Source of the DNA: Verrucomicrobiota bacterium
Lineage (GTDB): Bacteria > Verrucomicrobiota > Verrucomicrobiia > Limisphaerales > UBA11358
Assembly: GCA_021324235.1 (NCBI GenBank)
Contig: JAJPJM010000027.1
Coordinates: forward strand, 1 to 47,869
Length of the DNA stretch: 47,869 bases
Direction: 5' to 3'
In this document: piece after piece, positions 1 through 8,990 of the stretch
Layout: each line of letters opens with the position of its first letter
Numbering within the stretch: the stretch's first letter is position 1
Program-made: the position numbers and the translations under genes
Notes under the pieces: model-generated
The model's input: only the letters and a program-made list of their open reading frames with translations
Database searches by the model: none
What the model was told of the DNA's origin: nothing

Positions 1-542
1 ATCTCCCGGCCGCGCGGTGTGTGGACAACCTCCGGATGAAATTGGAGGCCGAAAAATTTTTGCGCCCGGTTTTCAATCGCCGCAAATTCGGAATTTTCCG
101 TGATGGCAACCGGTTTGAAATGACGGGGCAGTTTCGTCAACTTGTCCCCATGCGAATTCCAGACCTGCAATTTCCGCGGCAAATGCCGGAACAACACGCA
201 GGAGGCATCCCTGACCGTGAGCGTGCCCTTGCCGTATTCGCGCTTCTGGCCTTTCTCAACCCGGCCGCCGAGAAATTGCGCGAACAATTGCACCCCGTAG
301 CAGATGCCCAAAATGGGAACACCCAGTTCAAAAATCCTCCGGTCCGGCAAAGGCGCATTGTTCGCATAGACACTGGACGGACCGCCGGACAAAATGAGGC
401 CGCGGGGTTTGAGTTTCGCCAGCTCGCGGGCGGGCGTGTCATAGCGCAGAATTTGCGAATACACATTGCACTCGCGAACGCGGCGCGCAATGACCTGCGT
501 GTATTGCGATCCGAAATCGAGAATGATGATTTGTTCGTTCAT
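1..542 (-). CDS. guaA: GMP synthase (glutamine-hydrolysing), N-terminal part, cut by window edge
   Basis: This is the glutamine amidotransferase domain of GMP synthase, which makes GMP from XMP, ATP and glutamine in the cytoplasm. Translation from the ATG at 542 begins [20 protein letters not shown], the characteristic GuaA start. It continues with the class I amidotransferase nucleophile loop (GICYGVQ), the oxyanion segment [10 protein letters not shown] and the catalytic HPEV motif. The frame is open to base 1, so about 180 residues are present and the ATP-pyrophosphatase and dimerisation domains lie outside the window. It is transcribed leftward, divergent from the pseudopilin at 640. Confidence 0.95.
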   Translation of the reverse strand, partial: MNEQIIILDFGSQYTQVIARRVRECNVYSQILRYDTPARELAKLKPRGLILSGGPSSVYANNAPLPDRRIFELGVPILGICYGVQLFAQFLGGRVEKGQKREYGKGTLTVRDASCVLFRHLPRKLQVWNSHGDKLTKLPRHFKPVAITENSEFAAIENRAQKFFGLQFHPEVVHTPRGRE

Positions 543-639
543 GAAAAACCGAGACGCACTCTTTGCCTGTGAACGGGGGATTTTACGAGAAAAAAATGTT
601 GCCGTTGCTCCGAACACGCGGTTGCGTTATAAGGCCGGC

Positions 640-1305
640 ATGAAGGCGTTTGGGCAAAGCGGTTGTGTCCGCGCAAACAACCGGCGCGGCGGCGGCCCGG
701 GAACGTCTTCCGCCAAACCGGGTTTTTCGCTGGTTGAGCTCCTCATCGTCCTGGCGTTGATGATCATCCTTACCACGATGATGTGGGGATTCGCATCGGA
801 AAGCCACCAGCACGCGGCCCAACGGGCCTGCCAGCAAAATTTGGAGAAGATTTACGTGGCGCTGCAAATTTACGCCAATGATTTTTCCGGCCGGCTCCCG
901 GCAAGCACCAACGCCGAAACTTCGGAAAAACCCCTCAGTCTGCTGGTGCCACGCTACACGGTGGACACCTCGATTTTCATTTGTCCGGGCAGCAAGGATT
1001 CGCCCTTGCCTTCGGGGTTGCCGTTTGCCAATCGCACAATCAGCTACGCCTATTATATGGGGCAACACCTGAACGGCGCGCAATCGCCGCTGATGTCCGA
1101 CTGGCAGATCAACACACTGCCGAAGAAGGCCGGGGATCTGGTCTTTTCCGCCACGGGCAAACCGCCGGGCAACAACCACTACAAATATGGCGGAAACATT
1201 TTATTCTGTGACGGGCATGTGGAATTGACGCCGCCGCGGCTTCCGTTTTCACTCGTGATTACCCAAGGGGTCGTGTTATTGAACCCCAAACCCCAGCGCC
1301 CATGA
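640..1305 (+). CDS. Type II secretion/pseudopilin-like protein (prepilin N-terminus, DUF1559-like C-terminus)
   Basis: A 221-residue protein with a leader ending KPG, cleaved before FSLVE (Glu at +5), then a hydrophobic helix. This is the type IV prepilin peptidase signature. The C-terminus carries an H-x10-DG(H) motif (HYKYGGNILFCDGH), typical of the large pseudopilin-like families of Verrucomicrobiota and Planctomycetota. I chose the ATG at 640, which places the cleavage site about 40 residues in; the open frame extends further upstream without good start context. The stop overlaps the next start (ATGA), so the two genes are probably translationally coupled. The individual function is unknown; surface or secretion-apparatus roles are inferred. 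Confidence 0.85.
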   Translation: MKAFGQSGCVRANNRRGGGPGTSSAKPGFSLVELLIVLALMIILTTMMWGFASESHQHAAQRACQQNLEKIYVALQIYANDFSGRLPASTNAETSEKPLSLLVPRYTVDTSIFICPGSKDSPLPSGLPFANRTISYAYYMGQHLNGAQSPLMSDWQINTLPKKAGDLVFSATGKPPGNNHYKYGGNILFCDGHVELTPPRLPFSLVITQGVVLLNPKPQRP

Positions 1306-3635
1306 AAATTCAATGTGCCTGCGGCGCAAAATACGAATTCGACGCTACGCCGGAGATGTTGCAAAATCCGGTGAAGTTTGTCTGCCCGGCCTGCGGGCTG
1401 GATTCGTCGGATTTCGTCAATGAATTGATCCGGCGCGAGTTTTCCGGACCCGCCCCCGCCGCGCCGCCGCCGGCCACAGAATCTCCGCGACTCAAGATCG
1501 CCCGCGACGAGCCTCAAACCGTGCCAGCGGCAGCAACGCCGGATTCTCCACCGGCTGCGGAACAGTGTGCGAGACATCCCCGTAAATCGGCGGTGCATCA
1601 TTGCGTGGTTTGCGGAAAGCCGATGTGCCCGCAGTGCATGGGCTTGTTCGGCCACGTCTGTTCGCCGTTTTGCCGGGCGAAGGCCGAGGCGCAGAATATT
1701 GAGGTGCCGGTTTTCGCAGGGCAAAAGGTTTTGGCCGAGGCCAAGTATTGGCGGAAAGCCGGCCTCGTTGCCAAATTGGCTGCCGTTCTCGTGGTCGGGG
1801 GTCTCGGCTTTTGGACGTGGTATGCCTGGTTCGGCTCGGTGCCGCACACGGTTTTTTCGGCCCATTTCGATGACCCGGCGTATGCCGGGGAATCCGGGCT
1901 CTGCGGAACAAACCAGATTGTGTTCCTGCACGGCGGCACTCTCGCGCGCTACGACATCAAATCAGGCAGGGAAATCTGGTCACAGGAACTCGTCACGAAA
2001 CAACAAATCGCAGACGCGGTGGCGCGCGAAAATCAGTTGCAGCCAACCGGTGGATTTGAACAAAGAATTCCGCAAAGTCAGCTCGAAGAAATGGCCGCTC
2101 GCGAACTGGAAGGACGATTGCAATTGGATGTCTCCGGCCAGAACGTCTGGGTCAGCACGCCGGACCGGCTGACCCACTACGATTGGGACACCGGCGAAGT
2201 GTTGCAGAAAATTCCCCTTGCCGACAATCCCGGTGACTTGATCGCCCGCAACGGCGAATTCCTGATCGCGGGAGAAGGTGCAAATGGACAGGCGCTCATC
2301 ACGCATATCAATCCGGCCACCGGCGAGTCACGCGTCGAGGAAATCGGCCAGCCGGGGCCGGCACTGGTCGCTGGGACAGCGCCGGCCGGAGGCACCGGCA
2401 GCCGGGCAACTGCCGGTCTTCCGCTGGCGCCCGGCGTCGGCGCCGGGGGGCCGATGAATCCGGCAAAAGTGGGGGAACAGGCCCAGCATCTGGGCCTGCC
2501 GGCTCAGATTGCCCTGCCCGCGTTGCTGGCCAACAGCCGGGAAGAGGAACGCATTGAAGGGGAACTCAACGGCCAGAACCCGCCACATTCCAACGCAGCT
2601 CCGATCCAACGACCAACGCCGGTTGAAATTGAAACCGGACGTTTCACACTTATCCCCAGCCAGTACGGTTACGTCGAGTTCGCCGTGCGGCTGCTGAAAT
2701 CGGACATCGTCACGCGGGAAGCGGTGCAGGCGCCATCGGGAAAATCTGCCCTGAATGGCAATTTGAACACCGCAAATGAAAGCACCGCCGCAAATGAAAT
2801 GCTCAACGAGATCCAGCGCAGCCGCGGCGGCGACGCGGTGCAGGAGGACGAAAGCGTGTATCAAGTCTCCCTTCGCCGGCCAGACACAGCCGGCTCCGCT
2901 GACTGGACCGGCGAAGTCGTCGGACCGCCCGCGCTGTTTCCGTTGGAGACAGTGAATGTCCTCGCGGCCGGAAAAACGCTCATCGTCTTTGACAAGACAA
3001 ACAAAAAACTCTGGCAGGCGGCGCTGACTTACAACGTCCCTGCTGACAACCGCGATGCGGGCGCAGCAACCTCGCCGTTTGGCGAAGGGCCGTGCGTCGA
3101 GCACGGCAACACACTGTATGTCTTTGATCAGGCGGTGCTGACGGCATTTGATCTGGCAACGGGCAGTGCGCGCTGGCGCCTGCCGACCGTCGGTGTCGTC
3201 GGTTTGTTTTTTGACGACAAGGGAATGCTGTATGTCAACACCACCACTGCCGATCCGGACAACATCCGGTATTCGCGCCAGATTGACATCACGCAAAAAA
3301 TCCAGGCCAGCCTGCTCAAAATGGATCCGCAAACCGGCCGGACCTTGTGGCAGATCCAACCGGGCGGGTTCATCTCATACCTGTCCAAAAATTTTATTTA
3401 CACGGTTCAAATCTATAATCCCAGCGACGATGAAAACAAGATGGCAAACCTTGCCGGCATCACCCCCAACCCGCCTCATATCTGGATCCGCCGGATTAAT
3501 CCCGGGAACGGGCACGTCATGTGGGAGTATTATGAGGCTGACAAAGGAACGGTGCTCGATGTGCGGTTCAAGGACAATTCCTTTGAAATCGTTTTCAAGA
3601 AAGAAGTGGACGTGTTGAAATACCTTTCCCTGTGA
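1302..3635 (+). CDS. Membrane-anchored PQQ-type beta-propeller protein with two N-terminal zinc-binding modules
   Basis: A 777-residue protein of mixed architecture. Residues 1-35 form a zinc-ribbon-like segment (Cys5, Cys7, Cys28, Cys31). Residues 50-88 are Pro/Ala-rich. Residues 89-124 are a Cys/His cluster (CARH...HHCVVCGKPMCPQC) resembling a B-box finger. One transmembrane helix spans about 154-176. The remainder has repeated PQQ-like blade motifs, for example ARYDIKSGREIWSQ, TAFDLATGSARWR and LKMDPQTGRTLWQ, expected outside the cytoplasm. Low-complexity linkers interrupt the propeller around residues 345-440 and 480-520. It overlaps the preceding pseudopilin by 4 bases. The topology (cytosolic zinc fingers, external propeller) suggests a scaffold or sensor, but no function is known. 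Confidence 0.8.
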   Translation: MKIQCACGAKYEFDATPEMLQNPVKFVCPACGLDSSDFVNELIRREFSGPAPAAPPPATESPRLKIARDEPQTVPAAATPDSPPAAEQCARHPRKSAVHHCVVCGKPMCPQCMGLFGHVCSPFCRAKAEAQNIEVPVFAGQKVLAEAKYWRKAGLVAKLAAVLVVGGLGFWTWYAWFGSVPHTVFSAHFDDPAYAGESGLCGTNQIVFLHGGTLARYDIKSGREIWSQELVTKQQIADAVARENQLQPTGGFEQRIPQSQLEEMAARELEGRLQLDVSGQNVWVSTPDRLTHYDWDTGEVLQKIPLADNPGDLIARNGEFLIAGEGANGQALITHINPATGESRVEEIGQPGPALVAGTAPAGGTGSRATAGLPLAPGVGAGGPMNPAKVGEQAQHLGLPAQIALPALLANSREEERIEGELNGQNPPHSNAAPIQRPTPVEIETGRFTLIPSQYGYVEFAVRLLKSDIVTREAVQAPSGKSALNGNLNTANESTAANEMLNEIQRSRGGDAVQEDESVYQVSLRRPDTAGSADWTGEVVGPPALFPLETVNVLAAGKTLIVFDKTNKKLWQAALTYNVPADNRDAGAATSPFGEGPCVEHGNTLYVFDQAVLTAFDLATGSARWRLPTVGVVGLFFDDKGMLYVNTTTADPDNIRYSRQIDITQKIQASLLKMDPQTGRTLWQIQPGGFISYLSKNFIYTVQIYNPSDDENKMANLAGITPNPPHIWIRRINPGNGHVMWEYYEADKGTVLDVRFKDNSFEIVFKKEVDVLKYLSL

Positions 3636-3645
3636 CAGGGATTTT
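3627..3645 (+). terminator. Possible intrinsic terminator of the PQQ-propeller gene
   Basis: A six-base-pair stem TCCCTG/CAGGGA with a TGA loop is followed by TTTTAAA. The loop includes the stop codon of the upstream gene. The stem is short, so termination may be weak. It lies between convergent genes ending at 3635 and 3654. Confidence 0.45.
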
Positions 3646-3653
3646 AAATGCGG

Positions 3654-4025
3654 TCACGGTTGCTGGACCACCTTGACCTTTCCGCTGGCTGCGTCGTAGG
3701 CGATTTGATAGCCGGCCGGCACAGCCGGGATTTGAGCAATGTAATTGGGAATGAGTTCCTGAAGATCCTTCGGATAGCGCCCTTCCGCCGCGTTGAACTC
3801 CTGGACCGCCTGGGTCAGTTGCGCCAGATCAATCTGCTTGATTGAATAATTCTGCGCCTTGCCCACCGTGCCGAGGTAATCCGGCGCCACCGTCAGCGGG
3901 TTGCCGCTGGCGAAGTTGGTGTTCGCGTCGTTGGTCGCGGAGGAATTGGTGGTACTGGAGCTTTGACCACAACCGGTCGCCAACAGGAGTCCGGCCGCCA
4001 CGGGAATTGAAAGCCATGCTCGCAT
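3654..4025 (-). CDS. Small lipoprotein, hypothetical
   Basis: A 123-residue protein starting MRAWLSIPVAAGLLLATGC, a lipoprotein signal with lipobox LATGC, followed by a Ser/Thr/Asn-rich linker. The globular part has the pattern ...VQEFNAAEGRYPKDLQELIPNYIAQIP..., then a Gly/Tyr segment ending GKVKVV. That pattern is common in the C-terminal region of type II secretion GspG-like pseudopilins, but here it is detached from a prepilin helix. The ATG at 4025 is the only sensible start. It is followed downstream on the same strand by the PQQ-propeller gene in convergent orientation. Function unknown. Confidence 0.75.
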   Translation of the reverse strand: MRAWLSIPVAAGLLLATGCGQSSSTTNSSATNDANTNFASGNPLTVAPDYLGTVGKAQNYSIKQIDLAQLTQAVQEFNAAEGRYPKDLQELIPNYIAQIPAVPAGYQIAYDAASGKVKVVQQP

Positions 4026-4136
4026 AGCGGCAATTTAGTCCAAGCCGCAAAATTTCCAAGCGCCAAACACAGACCATGCCTTGGCACTCGAAATCCAGCC
4101 CCTTCTGCCGCGCTGCGCGCGACAGACCACGCGCAA

Positions 4137-4283
4137 TTATTGCGCGGGCGCGTTGGTGGAAGGCGCGTTGGTGGAGGGCGCCGCCGGGGTCGTGGTCGAC
4201 TCATCGGCTTGTTTCTGGCAACCGGCCAGCAACCCGACGGAAAGGAGACCCAACGCAACAACGAGATAAGCGATTTTTTTCAT
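4137..4283 (-). CDS. Very small lipoprotein, hypothetical
   Basis: A 48-residue protein beginning MKKIAYLVVALGLLSVGLLAGC, with lipobox LLAGC and a short tail rich in Thr, Ala, Pro, Ser and Asn that repeats STNAP twice. The open frame can be extended to a TTG at 4334, but the ATG at 4283 gives a normal signal peptide, so I use it. It lies just downstream of recG on the same strand. It has no recognisable domain; many bacteria carry such tiny lipoproteins with unknown roles. Confidence 0.6.
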   Translation of the reverse strand: MKKIAYLVVALGLLSVGLLAGCQKQADESTTTPAAPSTNAPSTNAPAQ

Positions 4284-4330
4284 ACGCGGCTGAACTAGCC
4301 GAAAATCCTTTCGCGCCGCAAGCATATTTT

Positions 4331-6349
4331 TCAAATATTTTTGCGGGAACCCTCCGCCGGCGGCGCCGTCAGCACCCGCGCGTGGCGAATCAAATCCAGA
4401 TCGTCCACCAGATTTCCGAAGCGAAAACGCGGCAGACCGCTCTGCTGCCGGCCCAGCAATTCACCCGGCCCGCGCAATTTCAAATCCGCTTCGGCGATGC
4501 GAAAACCGTCCGTGGTCTCCTCCAACACCGCGAGCCGTTCGCGCGCCTCACCGTTTTTCGCACCGGAAATCAGAATGCAAAAGGATTCGTGCGCGCCGCG
4601 TCCGATGCGACCGCGCAATTGGTGCAATTGCGCCAAGCCGAACCGCTCCGCATTCTCAATCAGCATGACGGTCGCATTGGGCACGTCCAGGCCCACCTCG
4701 ATCAGGGCCGTCGCCACGAGCGCCTGGATCTGGTTGGCCCGAAACACCGCCATGACTTTCTCCTTATCAGCGCTTTTGAGCCGGCCGTGCAGCAGACCGG
4801 CACGAAATGGCGCCAGTACCTGCCGGACGTTTTCAAACTCCCTGGTCACCGCCTTGACGTCCCCGGTCGTGTCCTGCTCCTCCACGCGGGGATAAACCAC
4901 GTACGCCTGCCGGCCGGCGGCAATTTTTTCACGGATGAATTTCCAGACCTGCGGCAGCTTGTCTGCGGCGCGCACAAATGTTTTTACCCGCCCGCGTCCG
5001 GCCGGCAATTCATCCATCACGGAAACATCCAGATCGCCGTACAGCGTCAACCCGAGCGTGCGCGGAATCGGCGTCGCCGTCATCACCAGCAAATGCGGAT
5101 AATCCCCCTTGCGCACCAGCTGTTCGCGCTGCGCCACGCCGAACTTGTGCTGTTCGTCAATGATGACCAGGCCGAGTCGCGGCAGTTCAAAACCCCGGGT
5201 GAACAGCGCGTGCGTGCCGACGAACAAAGTTGAGGGCAAATGGCGCGGCCCGCTCCCGGCGCCCGGCGCCCGCGTCTCGACGGTCTTGCGGCTCCCGGTT
5301 TGCAATTCCACCCGCACGCCCAATGGCTCGAGCCAGCGCGAAAAGTTCCGAAAATGTTGTTCCGCCAGAATTTCCGTCGGCGCCATCAGCGCCACATTGA
5401 AACCACTTTCCAACGCCATCAGCGCCGTGCACGCGGCCACGACCGTCTTGCCCGACCCGACATCGCCCTGCAGCAGCCGCCGCATCGGATGCGGTCCGCG
5501 CATGTCCGCACGGATTTCGCGGAGCACATGGGTTTGCGCGCGGGTGAGCTGGAACCCAAGCTGCGCCAGAAACGGCTTCATCAAACGGTTGTCCCCGCCG
5601 CACGGAAGCGCGTGCGCCCGGGCCTCGAAGTTCTTCCGGCGCAGCCGCATTTCGCATTGCAACACGACGAATTCGTCCAGCGCCAGCCGGCGTCGCGCGA
5701 TTTCCCCATCGGTCAGGGCTTCGGGAAAATGAAGCATGCGAACCGCGTTGGCCCGGGTCGGAAAAAGCTTCAAGTCCGGCGCCGGTTCGGGTTCGACGAT
5801 TTGCGTTTCAAATCGTTCCAGGGTCCGCCAGATCAAGCCGCGCAACCAGCGTTGCGGCAGGCCTTCGGTGAGGGGATAAACCGGCGCGATGCGGTTGATG
5901 TGGATGAAACTTTCCTCGCCGCCTTCGATGACCTCGGATTCGGGATGGTCCATCGTGCGCGGTTTGGTTTCGACCAGTTTGCCGAAAACGAACACCTCGT
6001 CGCCCACCGCGAAATACTTTTCCATGAACGGCAGGTTCCACCAGCGGCAATGCAAGCGCGCGGTGCCGTCGTCGAGAACGATTTCAAAAACCGATTTGCG
6101 GCCGCCGCGGAAACGCTTGAGCCCCTGCGCAACAATGGTGCCGCGCGCCGTGGCGGCTTCGTCGCGGCTCAAATCGGCGATGGCGCGGAAATGGCGGCGG
6201 TCCTCGTAGCGCCGCGGCCGGTGGAGGAGTAAATCTTCGACGGTGTGAATCTCGAGCCGCGTCAATTGTGCCGCGCGTTCGCCGCCGACACCCCAAAGTG
6301 AAGTGATGGGCGCAGCGAGCGGTGATGTTTTGGTTTCCGGCGGCAACAT
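4331..6349 (-). CDS. recG: ATP-dependent DNA helicase RecG
   Basis: A 672-residue helicase that remodels stalled replication forks and branched recombination intermediates. The N-terminus carries the wedge/OB domain (VEDLLLHRPRRYEDR; later FEIVLDDGTARLHCRWWNLP). The helicase core shows the Walker A motif GDVGSGKT (about residues 295-302), motif II DEQH (398-401), TATPIPRTL, and the RecG signature RFGLAQLHQLRGRIGRG. The C-terminus ends near the conserved FRFGNLVDDLDLIRHAR. The frame extends to a GTG at 6358, but the ATG at 6349 (MLPPETK) is preferred. The length is slightly below the usual 690-700 residues, with no missing core motif. Confidence 0.95.
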   Translation of the reverse strand: MLPPETKTSPLAAPITSLWGVGGERAAQLTRLEIHTVEDLLLHRPRRYEDRRHFRAIADLSRDEAATARGTIVAQGLKRFRGGRKSVFEIVLDDGTARLHCRWWNLPFMEKYFAVGDEVFVFGKLVETKPRTMDHPESEVIEGGEESFIHINRIAPVYPLTEGLPQRWLRGLIWRTLERFETQIVEPEPAPDLKLFPTRANAVRMLHFPEALTDGEIARRRLALDEFVVLQCEMRLRRKNFEARAHALPCGGDNRLMKPFLAQLGFQLTRAQTHVLREIRADMRGPHPMRRLLQGDVGSGKTVVAACTALMALESGFNVALMAPTEILAEQHFRNFSRWLEPLGVRVELQTGSRKTVETRAPGAGSGPRHLPSTLFVGTHALFTRGFELPRLGLVIIDEQHKFGVAQREQLVRKGDYPHLLVMTATPIPRTLGLTLYGDLDVSVMDELPAGRGRVKTFVRAADKLPQVWKFIREKIAAGRQAYVVYPRVEEQDTTGDVKAVTREFENVRQVLAPFRAGLLHGRLKSADKEKVMAVFRANQIQALVATALIEVGLDVPNATVMLIENAERFGLAQLHQLRGRIGRGAHESFCILISGAKNGEARERLAVLEETTDGFRIAEADLKLRGPGELLGRQQSGLPRFRFGNLVDDLDLIRHARVLTAPPAEGSRKNI

Positions 6350-6404
6350 CGCCCGCACGATACAAACCGCTCACGGCAGCTTCAACGGGAAAGCAGTATT
6401 TGCT

Positions 6405-7175
6405 TTAGATTTCGACAAGTACAATCTCCGGTCGGCAATTGAAACGGATCGGCACAGGAAACCAACCAATGCCAGAAGTCACATAGAGCGGACCCGATTT
6501 CGTCTGGAATAATCCGAGATCGTATTCATCCACGGCGTAAGGAGTGACTACGGGTCCGTAAAACGGAATCCGCACCTGGCAACCGTGTGAATGCCCGGCC
6601 AGCATCAAGTCAAACTTCTGGCCGTCAAATTCCTTCGCCCACGCTGGATAGTGAAACAATAAGATGTTCTTCATCCCGGGCTTTGCCGGAGGCACGGGAT
6701 GTTTGGGGCCAAGCTGGGCAACTCCAATGAGATTGATTTCTCTCCCAGCTATCGTCCGTTCCTCATTAAGCAGCCACGCTCCACCCGTCGCCGCATAGCA
6801 TTTAATTATGCCGTCAAAAGGTACCCGGCTCCAATAATCGTGATTGCCCGGCACTCCATACATCGGAGCTTTGACACCTGCGAGAACCTCCAGCGCCTCG
6901 GGCAGGAACTTCCCTTCTTCCATGATATCGCCGGTAAAACAGACAAAATCCGGTGAAAGCGAATTGATCATCGCCACCACGGACTCGGAATGAGCGCGAT
7001 CCCCTTTGTGATGCAGGTCGCTAAAGTGAACAAAACGATGAGTTGGCTGGCCCTGGCTCAGACGCAACCGGTGAATTTTGACCCATTGTGGTTCCAACCA
7101 TTTCGCATCGGCGATAATTGCGAACGGGGTTGCGAGTAACGCCGTCAGGATAAATTTGCGACGGTTGATTTTCAT
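6405..7175 (-). CDS. Metallophosphoesterase (YkuE/YaeI-like), exported
   Basis: A 256-residue calcineurin-type phosphoesterase. The dinuclear metal motifs are in order: FSDLHHKGD (D53, H55), TGDI (D83), GNHDYW (N111, H112), a later His in LLFHYPAW, and GHSHG near residue 190. The N-terminus MKINRRKFILTALLATPFA has a twin-Arg-like stretch before a hydrophobic segment, so Tat or membrane export is plausible. YkuE/YaeI relatives act on phospholipid or lipid A precursor phosphates, but the substrate here cannot be read from the sequence. It is divergent from the permease gene at 7261, with an 85-base intergenic region. Confidence 0.88.
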   Translation of the reverse strand: MKINRRKFILTALLATPFAIIADAKWLEPQWVKIHRLRLSQGQPTHRFVHFSDLHHKGDRAHSESVVAMINSLSPDFVCFTGDIMEEGKFLPEALEVLAGVKAPMYGVPGNHDYWSRVPFDGIIKCYAATGGAWLLNEERTIAGREINLIGVAQLGPKHPVPPAKPGMKNILLFHYPAWAKEFDGQKFDLMLAGHSHGCQVRIPFYGPVVTPYAVDEYDLGLFQTKSGPLYVTSGIGWFPVPIRFNCRPEIVLVEI

Positions 7176-7260
7176 CGCGACTTAATAACTATAAATCGTG
7201 TTTGCCGATGCCGCAAGGATTGCGGGGAGAGTTCCGGAAGGCTATTTTAGTGGCGTTTAA

Positions 7261-8970
7261 ATGAAAACCCGTTCCGCTCCCGCACCGCTGCTCCTGTTGA
7301 TGCGGGTCAACGCGCTGCAAAGCTGGCGGCGGCTGTTGTCGTTGCGGAATCAATCGCGGTTGCTCACGGGGGTCATCCTGACCTTCGTGGTTGGTTACCT
7401 GGTCCTGTCATTCTGGCTCTTCTATCACGCGCTCGGCTTCGTCGCCAAATTTCCGGGCCTGGGCGCGGTGCTGACGGAACGGTTGATGTACGCCCTGTTT
7501 GCCTTTCTGTTCGGACTGCTGTTGTTGAGCAATCTGGTCATCAGTTACACCAACCTGTTTCGCAACCGCGAAACCGCGTTTCTGCTGACGCTGCCCGTTC
7601 CCACGCAAACCATTTTCCGCTGGAAATTCATCGAGTCCATCCTGCTGGCGTCATGGGCTTTTTTATTCCTGATTGCACCCCTGCTGGTGGCGTTTGGCCT
7701 GGTGCGGGACGCCCCGTGGCATTTTTACGCAATGACGCTGGTCTTGATTGCGCTGTTCATCGTGTTGCCGGGCGTCGCCGGCGCCTCGCTGGCGATTTTG
7801 GTGGGGCGGTTTCTGGACCGGCGCAGTTTCCAGATTGCGATGGTGGCCACGGCCGTGACTTTGCTCGCCCTGGCCGCCTTCTGGTGGAAGGCGCAACCGG
7901 CCACCAACGCCCTGCTCGGCGAACGCACGCTGGAGGCGCTCGACCAATTGCTTGCGAAAACCCGTTTCACGATGTTTCCCTTCCTGCCCAGTTACTGGTT
8001 GTCGTCGGCCGTGCTGCAATGGGCCGAAGGCATCCTGCGCGGCGCGGCTTTTTTTGCGCTGGTGCTGTTAAGCCACACGTTGTTCTTTGGCAGCCTCGCC
8101 TTCACCCGTTTGGGCCATGTGTTTTACGACACGGCGTCCGCGGTGCAAAGCCGGGCCCAGCACGGGCCCCGCCGGCACCCGCTTCGCTCGCAACGCGAAT
8201 TTCCCAATCCCCCCGGTCTGTTGGAACAGATTTTTGGGAAACTGGTCTGGCTCAACCGGGATGACCGTGCGGTGGCCATCAAGGACATCCGCATGTTCTG
8301 GCGCGATACAACGCAATGGGGACAATCCGTGATGCTGTTCGGCCTGCTGGGCGTGTACATCATCAACCTGCGGAATTTCACGCACCAGTTGAGCGGTGAA
8401 TTCTGGGTCAATCTCATTGCCTTCCTGAATCTGGGCGTCTGCGCGCTGAATCTCGCTTCCGTGACGACGCGGTTTGTGTTCCCGCAATTCTCGCTGGAGG
8501 GCCGCCGCCTGTGGATCGTCGGCATGGCCCCCATGGGACTGGCACGGGTGGTCAAAACCAAATTCTGGCTGACGAGCGTGTTGTCGCTCATCGTGACCTC
8601 CGGGTTGATCATGCTCTCCTGTTATCTGCTGAAAATGAGCTGGGACCGCGTGATCTTTTTTGGCGCGGTGGTCACCCTGATGGCCTTTGCCCTCAATGGC
8701 CTGGCGGTGGGGCTGGGCGTGCTGTATCCGAATTTGAAAGAGACCAATCCCAACAAAATCGTCAGCGGTTTTGGCGGCACCTTGTGCTTCGTGTTGAGTT
8801 CGGTTTACATTCTCGCCTCCGTGTTGCTGCTGGGATTGGGCACGTCGGGCTGGCAAGGACGGGTGGCTTGGGCCATCGAAAGCGCCGTCGCTTTCGTCGT
8901 CCTGTCGTTTTTCGTCGGCTGGCTGCCCTTAAAACTGGGGTTGCGGCAACTGAAAAACTTTGAAGTCTGA
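7261..8970 (+). CDS. ABC-2-like exporter permease, polytopic membrane protein
   Basis: A 569-residue membrane protein with roughly 12 hydrophobic segments in two halves, separated by a soluble region with IFGKLVWLNRDDRAVAIKDIRMFWRD (about residues 320-350). That soluble segment, together with RNRETAFLLTLPVP, is typical of large ABC-2-type permeases whose ATPase is encoded elsewhere. No ATP-binding-cassette gene flanks it; its neighbours are a phosphoesterase and a CoaB-like gene. The ATG at 7261 follows a divergent intergenic region. The transported substrate is unknown, and a non-ABC membrane role cannot be excluded. Confidence 0.75.
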   Translation: MKTRSAPAPLLLLMRVNALQSWRRLLSLRNQSRLLTGVILTFVVGYLVLSFWLFYHALGFVAKFPGLGAVLTERLMYALFAFLFGLLLLSNLVISYTNLFRNRETAFLLTLPVPTQTIFRWKFIESILLASWAFLFLIAPLLVAFGLVRDAPWHFYAMTLVLIALFIVLPGVAGASLAILVGRFLDRRSFQIAMVATAVTLLALAAFWWKAQPATNALLGERTLEALDQLLAKTRFTMFPFLPSYWLSSAVLQWAEGILRGAAFFALVLLSHTLFFGSLAFTRLGHVFYDTASAVQSRAQHGPRRHPLRSQREFPNPPGLLEQIFGKLVWLNRDDRAVAIKDIRMFWRDTTQWGQSVMLFGLLGVYIINLRNFTHQLSGEFWVNLIAFLNLGVCALNLASVTTRFVFPQFSLEGRRLWIVGMAPMGLARVVKTKFWLTSVLSLIVTSGLIMLSCYLLKMSWDRVIFFGAVVTLMAFALNGLAVGLGVLYPNLKETNPNKIVSGFGGTLCFVLSSVYILASVLLLGLGTSGWQGRVAWAIESAVAFVVLSFFVGWLPLKLGLRQLKNFEV

Positions 8971-8990
8971 TACCCGTCCCGGCCCGCCCG

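Noticed and set aside
21-572. Plus-strand 183-codon open frame opposite the left edge
   Set aside because: The opposite strand encodes a clear GuaA amidotransferase domain; the plus-strand translation has no family features.
4076-6232. Long plus-strand open frames across recG
   Set aside because: They are antisense to an intact RecG with all helicase motifs; Arg/His/Pro-rich composition is typical of GC-rich shadow frames.
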